Assembly: GCA_900313745.1 (NCBI GenBank)
Contig: OMSM01000072.1
Location: 1-12,688 of the forward strand
Length of the DNA: 12,688 nt
DNA from: an uncultured Lachnospiraceae bacterium
Lineage (GTDB): Bacteria; Bacillota; Clostridia; Lachnospirales; Lachnospiraceae
Direction: 5' to 3'
The position numbers and the translations under genes were made by a program. The notes beneath the pieces were generated by a model that made no database searches, had not been told where the DNA came from, and was given only the letters and a program-made list of their open reading frames with translations. Below, piece after piece: positions 7,069 through 12,688 of the stretch; the stretch's first letter is position 1; the number at the start of each line of letters is the position of its first letter.

Positions 7069-9162
7069 ATGAAGGTTTACACCACAGATAAGATCCGTAA
7101 CGTCGTGCTGCTGGGACATGGAAGTGCCGGCAAGACGACTCTGGCTGAGGCAATGTGCTTTACGGCCGGTATTACATCCCGTATGGGCAGGGTTGAGGAC
7201 GGAAACACCATTTCCGATTTCTCCAAGGAGGAGCAGAAGAGAGGAATCTCCATTAATACCTCACTTCTTCCCATTGAGTGGAAGGATTATAAGATCAACG
7301 TTCTCGACACCCCCGGCTTCTTCGATTTTATCGGAGAGGTTGAGCAGGCAATCAGTGTCGCGGATGCGGCGGTGATCGTTGTCTCCGGGAAGGACGGCGT
7401 CCAGGTCGGTGCGGAGAAGGCATGGGAGCTCTGCGATAAGTACAATACCCCCAGAATGTTCTTCATTACCGGTATGGATATTGAAGGCGCTTCTTACCAT
7501 GACATAGTGGAAGACCTGCAGAACAAGTACGGTCCGAAGATCGTCCCCGTGAACCTTCCGATTCGTGAGAACGGCGAATTTACGGGATATGTCAGTGTCC
7601 TTCAGGAGAAGGCATTCAGCTATAAGGGCAAGGAAACCGCAGAAATCGCTGTTCCGGACAGTGAGCAGTCCTACCTTGAGGAAACCCGCGGCACTCTGAG
7701 CGAAGCGGTGGCGGAGACCTCCGAGGAGTTAATGGAGAAGTATTTCGGCGGTGAGCCTTTCACCGACGAGGAGATCCGCGAAGCGGTGGGAAGCGGTATC
7801 TTAAAGGGCGACATTGTCCCCGTATCCTGCGGCTCCGGCACGCAGGGCAAGGGCATTTCCACCCTGCTTGACGATATCGTGCATTATCTTCCCAGTGCAG
7901 CAAGCCGTCCGATGAGCGGAACCAACATCAAGACCAATGAGGTCTTTGAGGCGAATTTCGACGATTCCAAGCCGAAGAGCGCATTCATCTTCAAAACTAT
8001 CGTCGATCCTTTCATCGGCCGTTACTCGATGATCAAGGTCCGCTCGGGCGTCTTCAAAACGGATGATCTGGTCTACAATTCAAGAACCAATGAAGAAGCC
8101 AAGGTCGGCAAGCTGTATGTCCTCACCGGCAATAAGAGCCAGGAGGTTCCGGAACTCCATGCGGGCGACCTCGGTGCGCTTGCGAAGTTCGGCGATGCGA
8201 TGACCGGCGACACACTCTCCACCAAGGCAGTTCCCGTGCAGTATGAGAGCATGGAGATCTCCAAGCCTTACACCTACATCAGCTATCGCGCGAAGAACAA
8301 GGACGATATCGACAAGGTTCAGCAGGCGCTGACCAAGATCATGTCTGAGGATCCCACATTCCGCTTTGTGAATGACGCCGAGAACAGGCAGACGCTGCTG
8401 TACGGCATCGGCGATCTCCAGCTTGACGTTGTAAAGTCCAAGCTTAAGAACGAATACAAGGTCGAGATCGAGACCGAGCAGCCGAAGGTCGCTTTCCGCG
8501 AGACCATCCGCAAGACTTCCGACGTCGAGTACAAGTACAAGAAGCAGACCGGCGGCCATGGCCAGTACGGTCATGTCAAGATTAAGTTTTCGCCCTCCGG
8601 AAACATGGACGAGCCTTACGAGTTCGGTGAGGAAGTCGTCGGCGGATCCGTGCCGAGGAACTTCTTCCCCGCGGTGGAGAAGGGCATTGCCGAGTCTGTC
8701 TCGCAGGGACCTCTCGCAGCGTATCCTGTTATGGGCGTGAAGGCTGTCCTGTACGACGGTTCCTACCATCCGGTTGACTCCTCGGAAATGGCATTCAAGA
8801 CGGCTGCGAAGCAGGCCTTCAAGAAAGGCTTCATGGATGCGGGCCCTGTGCTGATGGAGCCCATTGTGAAGCTGAAGGTCACCGTGCCGAATTCCTACAC
8901 CGGCGATGTCATGGGCGACCTGAACAAGAGGCGCGGCCGTGTGCTTGGTATGAATCCTCTTCCGGGCGGAAAGCAGGTCGTTGAGGCCGATGTTCCCATG
9001 ATGGAGCTGTTTGATTACTGCACCGTGCTCAGGTCCATGACCGGCGGCCGCGGAGACTACGAGTATGAGTTCGCGCGCTACGAACAGGCTCCCGCAGATA
9101 TCCAGGCGAAGGAAGTCGCGGCAAGGGCCGAGGCTGCCGCAGCCGGATTCGCAGAGGCATGA
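7069..9162 (+). CDS. EF-G-like translational GTPase paralogue with altered G motifs
   Basis: The 697-residue product has the full EF-G layout: G domain with P-loop GHGSAGKT (16-23), domain II from about 300, domain III with GIGDLQLDVVKSKL (446-459), domain IV with KQTGGHGQYGHVKIKF (492-507) and VDSSEMAFKTAAKQAF (569-584), and domain V ending PMMELFDYCTVLRSMTGGRG. It differs from canonical EF-G at key GTPase positions: DTPGF (80-84) replaces DTPGH, so the histidine that positions the catalytic water is Phe; the G4 box is TGMD (134-137) rather than NKMD; and the switch I stretch is EEQKRGISINTS. These mark it as the second EF-G type found in many Clostridia, not the housekeeping fusA, which normally sits with rpsL-rpsG-tuf. 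The role of this paralogue is unclear to me; ribosome binding or recycling under particular conditions is possible. GGAGG is 11 bases before the ATG. It has its own predicted promoter and terminator. The C-terminus is Ala/Glu-rich. Confidence 0.9.
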   Translation: MKVYTTDKIRNVVLLGHGSAGKTTLAEAMCFTAGITSRMGRVEDGNTISDFSKEEQKRGISINTSLLPIEWKDYKINVLDTPGFFDFIGEVEQAISVADAAVIVVSGKDGVQVGAEKAWELCDKYNTPRMFFITGMDIEGASYHDIVEDLQNKYGPKIVPVNLPIRENGEFTGYVSVLQEKAFSYKGKETAEIAVPDSEQSYLEETRGTLSEAVAETSEELMEKYFGGEPFTDEEIREAVGSGILKGDIVPVSCGSGTQGKGISTLLDDIVHYLPSAASRPMSGTNIKTNEVFEANFDDSKPKSAFIFKTIVDPFIGRYSMIKVRSGVFKTDDLVYNSRTNEEAKVGKLYVLTGNKSQEVPELHAGDLGALAKFGDAMTGDTLSTKAVPVQYESMEISKPYTYISYRAKNKDDIDKVQQALTKIMSEDPTFRFVNDAENRQTLLYGIGDLQLDVVKSKLKNEYKVEIETEQPKVAFRETIRKTSDVEYKYKKQTGGHGQYGHVKIKFSPSGNMDEPYEFGEEVVGGSVPRNFFPAVEKGIAESVSQGPLAAYPVMGVKAVLYDGSYHPVDSSEMAFKTAAKQAFKKGFMDAGPVLMEPIVKLKVTVPNSYTGDVMGDLNKRRGRVLGMNPLPGGKQVVEADVPMMELFDYCTVLRSMTGGRGDYEYEFARYEQAPADIQAKEVAARAEAAAAGFAEA

Positions 9163-9200
9163 TCTTTATTAAGAACGCTGTGCAATATCGCTGAAAATGC

Positions 9201-9231
9201 CGGGGATGCGTCATTGACGCATCCCCGTTTT
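9201..9231 (+). terminator. Terminator after the EF-G-like gene
   Basis: CGGGGATGCGTC (9201-9212) pairs perfectly with GACGCATCCCCG (9216-9227) around a 3-base loop, followed by a short T-run (TTTT, 9228-9231). GAAAA just upstream of the stem could pair with the TTTTC beyond it. The stem is very stable, but the T-run is only four bases. The leuS promoter -35 lies inside it. Confidence 0.8.
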
Positions 9232-9242
9232 CATACTAAAAT
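9214..9242 (+). promoter_or_regulatory. Promoter for leuS, embedded in the upstream terminator
   Basis: TTGACG (9214-9219), a 17-base spacer and TAAAAT (9237-9242). The -35 box occupies the loop and 3' arm of the preceding terminator hairpin. Transcription should start near 9249, giving a leader of about 34 bases, too short for the T-box leader often found before leuS in Firmicutes. Confidence 0.7.
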
Positions 9243-9282
9243 CGAATAAGTTTACAGTTCCCCGAAGGAAAAGAGGTAGATT

Positions 9283-11694
9283 ATGGCTGAATTGTACAAT
9301 CACAGCGAAATAGAGGAGAAATGGAGCGCCCGGTGGGCCGAAAACCCGATCAATGTCAACGACGGTAAAAAGCCGAAATACTACTGCCTGGACATGTTTC
9401 CCTATCCTTCAGGGGCCGGTCTTCACGTCGGCCACTGGAGAGGCTATGTGATCTCCGATGTATGGAGCCGCTATAAGATGATGAACGGCGGTCATTATGT
9501 CATTCATCCCATGGGATGGGATGCTTTCGGCCTTCCCGCAGAGAACTACGCGATCAAGACAGGCCAGCATCCGTCGATTTCCACTGCTGCAAACATCGCC
9601 ACCTTCAAGAAGCAGGTGCAGCAGATCGGCTCCATCTATGACTGGGATATGGAGCTTAACACCACGGATCCCGCTTTTTATAAGTGGACTCAGTGGATTT
9701 TTGTCCAGATGTTCAAAAAGGGTCTCGCGTACGAGAAGGAGATGCCGCTCAACTGGTGCCCGAACTGCAAGGCTGTTCTCGCCAATGAGGAGGTTGTGGA
9801 CGGCAAGTGCGAGCGCTGCCACTCCGAGGTGACCAAGAAGAACCTCCGTCAGTGGATGCTGAAGATTACCGCATATGCCGACCGCCTGCTTGAGGGGCTT
9901 GACGGGCTTGACTGGCCCGAGAAGGTCAAGAAGATGCAGACCGAGTGGATCGGCCGCTCCTACGGTGCCGAGGTCAATTTCCCCGTTGCGGATTCCGACG
10001 GAAAAGTGATCACGGTCTATACCACCCGCCCGGATACCCTCTTCGGTGCCACCTTCATGGTGCTTGCCCCGGAACACGAGCTGGTGAAGGAGATCGCTTC
10101 CGATGAGCAGAGAAGCGCAGTGGAGAAATACTGTGCAGAGGCAGCCAACAAATCCAACGTGGACCGCGTGCAGAACAAGGAGAAGACAGGTGTCTTCACC
10201 GGTGCTTATGCGATAAACCCGATGAACGGCGCGAGGATCCCGATCTGGATTTCCGACTATGTACTCGCCGATTACGGAACCGGCGCCATCATGTGCGTGC
10301 CCGCACATGACGACCGCGACTGGGCGTTCGCAAAGAAGTTTGATCTTCCGATCATTCCTGTAATCAGTCCCGACGGCTCGGATATGAGCGACATGCAGGA
10401 AGCCTATGTGGCCGCCTCCGGAACGATGATCAATTCCGGCGAGTGGAACGGCTTAAAGTCCGAGGATCTTAAGAAGGACGCGCCGGAGATTATTGAGAAG
10501 AAGGGTTTCGGAAAGAAGACCACCAACTACAAGCTTCGCGACTGGGTGTTCTCCCGCCAGCGCTACTGGGGAGAGCCCATACCGATCATCCACTGCCCGA
10601 AGTGCGGGCCGGTGGCGGTGCCGGAGGAGGAGCTTCCGGTACTGCTTCCCGATGTCGAGTCCTATCAGCCCACGGATTCCGGCGAATCGCCGCTTGCGGC
10701 CATTGATTCCTGGGTCAATACCACCTGCCCCTGCTGCGGGGAAAAGGCAAAGAGGGAGACCAATACCATGCCCCAGTGGGCCGGTTCTTCCTGGTATTTC
10801 CTCCGCTATGTGGACAGCCACAACGACAGTGAGCTCGTAAGCCGCGAGAAGGCGGACAAGTATCTTCCCGTGGACATGTATATCGGCGGTGTGGAGCACG
10901 CGGTGCTTCATCTTCTGTATTCGCGCTTCTACACCAAGTTCCTCTACGATATCGGCGCGGTGGATTTCGAGGAGCCCTTCCGGAAGCTGTTTAACCAGGG
11001 CATGATTCTCGGCCCTCAGGGCGTAAAGATGTCCAAGTCGCTCGGAAATGTCATCTCTCCCGACGATATGATAAGAGAGTACGGATGTGATTCGCTCCGC
11101 ATGTACGAGCTCTTCATCGGGCCGCCCCAGCAGGATGCCGCATGGGATGACAGAGGAATCGACGGTGTCAACCGCTTCATCAAGAAGTTCTGGAATGCTC
11201 TTCTTGACCAGTATGAGGGGAACTATCCCGAGACTGCCGCGACACTGAAGCTCCGTCACAGCATGATTAACGACATTACGACCAGGCTGGAGAACTTCTC
11301 TCTCAATACCGTGGTCTCCGGATTCATGGAGTACACCAACAAGATGATCGAGCTTGGGAACATGGACAGGGAGACCTTAAGGACAGCAGCAGTGCTCATC
11401 GCTCCCTTTGCCCCTCATCTCGGCGAGGAGCTTTACTCCCGCATGGGCGGGCAGGATTCCGTATTCCATGTCGCGTGGCCCAAGGCGGATGCCGAGGCGA
11501 TGAAGGACACGGAGAAGGAGATTGCCATCCAGGTCAACGGCAAGCTTCGCGGAAAGATCACCCTTCCTGTTGGTATCACGAAGGAGGACGCCATCGCTGC
11601 CGCGAAAGATTATCTCGGCTCCAAGCTCTCCGGCAGCATCGTGAAGGAAATATATGTTCCCGGAAGGATCGTGAACCTCGTGGTCAAGGGCTGA
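9283..11694 (+). CDS. leuS: Leucine--tRNA ligase
   Basis: The 803-residue product is a class Ia aminoacyl-tRNA synthetase that charges tRNA-Leu and hydrolyses mischarged tRNA in its CP1 domain. Seen in order: the HIGH-type motif in YPSGAGLHVGHW (HVGH 48-51); a first zinc site, Cys159/162/176/179 (NWCPNC and KCERC); the editing domain with TTRPDTLFG (247-255) and HDDRD (342-346), whose last Asp matches the family residue that holds the leucine amino group; a second four-cysteine cluster, Cys438/441 and CPCC (482-485); KMSKS at 582-586 (GVKMSKSLGNVISPDD); an anticodon-binding helical domain; and a C-terminal domain with AIQVNGKLRGKITLP. Both zinc knuckles are complete. AGAGG lies 6 bases before the ATG. 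The gene has its own promoter and terminator, so it is likely monocistronic. Nothing is truncated or shifted. Confidence 0.97.
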   Translation: MAELYNHSEIEEKWSARWAENPINVNDGKKPKYYCLDMFPYPSGAGLHVGHWRGYVISDVWSRYKMMNGGHYVIHPMGWDAFGLPAENYAIKTGQHPSISTAANIATFKKQVQQIGSIYDWDMELNTTDPAFYKWTQWIFVQMFKKGLAYEKEMPLNWCPNCKAVLANEEVVDGKCERCHSEVTKKNLRQWMLKITAYADRLLEGLDGLDWPEKVKKMQTEWIGRSYGAEVNFPVADSDGKVITVYTTRPDTLFGATFMVLAPEHELVKEIASDEQRSAVEKYCAEAANKSNVDRVQNKEKTGVFTGAYAINPMNGARIPIWISDYVLADYGTGAIMCVPAHDDRDWAFAKKFDLPIIPVISPDGSDMSDMQEAYVAASGTMINSGEWNGLKSEDLKKDAPEIIEKKGFGKKTTNYKLRDWVFSRQRYWGEPIPIIHCPKCGPVAVPEEELPVLLPDVESYQPTDSGESPLAAIDSWVNTTCPCCGEKAKRETNTMPQWAGSSWYFLRYVDSHNDSELVSREKADKYLPVDMYIGGVEHAVLHLLYSRFYTKFLYDIGAVDFEEPFRKLFNQGMILGPQGVKMSKSLGNVISPDDMIREYGCDSLRMYELFIGPPQQDAAWDDRGIDGVNRFIKKFWNALLDQYEGNYPETAATLKLRHSMINDITTRLENFSLNTVVSGFMEYTNKMIELGNMDRETLRTAAVLIAPFAPHLGEELYSRMGGQDSVFHVAWPKADAEAMKDTEKEIAIQVNGKLRGKITLPVGITKEDAIAAAKDYLGSKLSGSIVKEIYVPGRIVNLVVKG

Positions 11695-11760
11695 TCCGGA
11701 AGAAGACGGATGTTTCCGCGGGCACATGACATCAGATTATTCAGCAAGTTCAAACTACTG

Positions 11761-11795
11761 CGGATGGACGGCGAATGCCGCCCATCCGTTTTTTT
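11761..11795 (+). terminator. Rho-independent terminator after leuS
   Basis: CGGATGG (11761-11767) pairs with CCATCCG (11782-11788) and, beyond one A-C mismatch, CGGC (11769-11772) with GCCG (11777-11780), around a GAAT loop. Seven T follow (11789-11795). It starts 66 bases after the leuS stop. Confidence 0.9.
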
Positions 11796-11806
11796 AGTCA
11801 GGTGAG

Positions 11807-11863
11807 CCAGGGGACGGTTCTGTGGCGAGTTGTCAGAAAACTCGCCACAGAACCGTCCCCTGG
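11807..11863. repeat. 25-bp perfect inverted repeat with 7-base loop (REP/MITE-like)
   Basis: The left arm 11807-11831 (begins CCAGGGGACGGTTCTGTGGC) is the exact reverse complement of the right arm 11839-11863 (ends AACCGTCCCCTGG). The loop is GTCAGAA (11832-11838). GTCAG occurs three times: before the left arm (11797-11801), in the loop, and over the right boundary (11863-11867). A T5 run follows (11868-11872), so transcribed RNA could also act as a back-up terminator. From memory, the core GGGGACGGTTCT recurs as dispersed palindromic elements in many bacterial genomes, sometimes near IS200-like transposases; that is recollection, not a search result. No transposase is encoded here. Confidence 0.9.
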
Positions 11864-11881
11864 TCAGTTTTTCTGTTTGCA

Positions 11882-11910
11882 TTGACTTGGACGGTTTCTC
11901 TGTATACAAT
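11882..11910 (+). promoter_or_regulatory. Strong sigma-A-type promoter for the DRE-TIM enzyme gene
   Basis: TTGACT (11882-11887), a 17-base spacer and TACAAT (11905-11910); each box has one mismatch to consensus. Transcription should begin near 11917, giving a leader of about 53 bases with the ribosome binding site GAGGA at 11958-11962. No riboswitch or leader-peptide structure is seen in that short leader. Confidence 0.75.
11889..11903 (+). repeat. Possible degenerate third copy of the repeat arm core
   Basis: GGACGGTTTCTCTGT shares the exact 8-mer GGACGGTT with the left arm (11812-11819), then continues with a similar pyrimidine-rich end. It has the same orientation as the left arm and forms most of the spacer of the next promoter. 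It may be a decayed half-element; an 8-base match only 70 bases away could also be chance. Confidence 0.3.
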
Positions 11911-11969
11911 TATACATACCTGCACACATCAAATTCACACATCCTGTAAGGCAAAACGAGGAATTCGCA

Positions 11970-12688
11970 ATGTACATTGATCCGTATTCACCGGACGTGT
12001 TTGAGAACCGCCCGGTCAGCATGAACGACCAGAACAACCTGCTTCAGATTGAGGAGCATATGTATATTTTGGACGACGTGAAGAAGCCGAACGTCTTCCG
12101 GAATATGTTTCCTTATGAGGAGATTCCCAAAATACCGTTCAACGACAGGATTGTTCCCCACAGCATGCCAAAGGAGATCTGGATTACCGACACGACTTTC
12201 CGGGACGGCCAGCAGTCAAGGGCTCCCTACAGCACGGAACAGATCGTCCACATCTATGATGAATTTCACAGGCTTGGGGGTCCTAACGGGATGATCCGTG
12301 CCTGCGAGTTTTTCCTCTACAGCAAGAAGGACCGTGACGCGGTCTACAAGTGCATGGAGCGGGGATATCAATTCCCGGAGATCACCAGCTGGATCAGGGC
12401 GAGCAAGGATGATTTCCGGCTTGTGCGCGAGATCGGAATGAAGGAGACCGGCATTCTGGTTTCCTGCTCGGATTACCACATCTTCCTGAAGCTTAAGATG
12501 AGCCGCAGGGAGGCGATGGAGCACTATCTCTCCATAGTCAGAGACTGCCTGGAGGAGGGCATCAGCCCCCGCTGCCACCTGGAAGACGTCACCCGCGCCG
12601 ACATCTACGGATACGTCGTTCCCTTCTGCCTGGAGCTTATGAAGCTTCAGGAGCAGTACGGCATCCCGATCAAGGTCCGCGCCTGCGA
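11970..12688 (+). CDS. DRE-TIM (HMGL-like) enzyme, 2-isopropylmalate/citrate-type synthase relative; 3' end outside window
   Basis: The frame from ATG 11970 stays open to the window edge (239 codons seen). GAGGA is 7 bases before the ATG. About 70 residues of N-terminal extension with no motif I recognise precede the TIM-barrel start WITDTTFRDGQQSRAPYS (71-88), where Arg78 and Asp79 match the catalytic/metal pair of the DTTLRDG signature. Further family marks are SDYHIFLKLKMS (167-178), resembling the HxxxKL stretch of 2-isopropylmalate synthase, and CHLEDVTRADI (202-212), resembling its CEDAGR motif. The HxH metal motif should come just after the visible part. Such enzymes condense an acyl-CoA with a 2-oxo acid; relatives include 2-isopropylmalate, citramalate, homocitrate and Re-citrate synthases. 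The substrate cannot be told from this fragment, and the long N-terminus and divergent sequence argue against simply calling it leuA. Its neighbour leuS has its own terminator, so they are not an operon. Confidence 0.8.
   Translation, partial: MYIDPYSPDVFENRPVSMNDQNNLLQIEEHMYILDDVKKPNVFRNMFPYEEIPKIPFNDRIVPHSMPKEIWITDTTFRDGQQSRAPYSTEQIVHIYDEFHRLGGPNGMIRACEFFLYSKKDRDAVYKCMERGYQFPEITSWIRASKDDFRLVREIGMKETGILVSCSDYHIFLKLKMSRREAMEHYLSIVRDCLEEGISPRCHLEDVTRADIYGYVVPFCLELMKLQEQYGIPIKVRAC

Noticed and set aside
9409..11259. Two long antisense open frames opposite leuS (9409-10308 and 10453-11259)
   Set aside because: Both mirror leuS codons, lack family motifs and start signals, and are expected in GC-rich coding DNA.
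11807..11863. CRISPR repeat or single-spacer array
   Set aside because: The two arms are inverted, not direct, copies with a 7-base loop; there are no spacers and no cas genes.
11610..11909. Small antisense frame of 99 residues across the leuS end and inverted repeat
   Set aside because: It translates the terminator and the palindrome; no ribosome binding site or homology is recognisable.

Overview
The window looks like core-genome sequence from a fairly GC-rich member of the Clostridia, most likely Lachnospiraceae or a close relative. The grounds are the Firmicutes-type PheS with its cysteine-rich insert, the clostridial-type M18 aminopeptidase, an EF-G paralogue of the kind I associate with Lachnospiraceae (DTPG followed by an aromatic residue instead of His), strong GGAGG-type ribosome binding sites and sigma-A-like promoters. 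The assignment rests on recognising protein families, not on any search.

Layout. (1) Bases 2-4406, + strand: the 3' end of pheS, then pheT, then an M18 aminopeptidase, apparently one transcription unit closed by a strong terminator at 4366-4406. A 12-bp perfect hairpin without a T-tract lies between pheT and the aminopeptidase. (2) 4414-5454, + strand: queA, for queuosine synthesis. Its ATG falls 7 bases after the terminator's T-run and has no Shine-Dalgarno sequence. (3) 5468-6835, - strand: aroA (EPSP synthase), convergent with queA across only 13 bases, with a good promoter of its own at 6871-6899. (4) 6836-7068: a divergent control region with the aroA promoter, a GC-rich hairpin, a candidate promoter for the next gene and a small dyad. 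(5) 7069-9162, + strand: an EF-G-like GTPase with non-standard G motifs, then a terminator. (6) 9214-11694, + strand: leuS, whose promoter -35 box lies inside the preceding terminator hairpin, closed by a terminator at 11761-11795. (7) 11807-11863: a 25-bp perfect inverted repeat with a 7-base loop, the most distinctive non-coding structure here. (8) 11882-12688, + strand: a strong promoter and the 5' part of a DRE-TIM (HMGL-like) enzyme related to 2-isopropylmalate/citrate-type synthases, cut by the window edge.

The genes are mostly housekeeping: charging of tRNA-Phe and tRNA-Leu, tRNA modification (QueA), a translation-factor paralogue, aromatic amino-acid precursor synthesis and peptide turnover. 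The translational theme is clear, but apart from pheST each gene seems to be controlled separately. I see no rRNA, tRNA, CRISPR array, transposase, phage gene or toxin/defence system, and no convincing undescribed multi-gene system. The points most worth a second look are the long inverted repeat with a possible third half-copy inside the next promoter, the EF-G paralogue with altered GTPase motifs, the promoter inside a terminator, and the queA start without a visible ribosome binding site.
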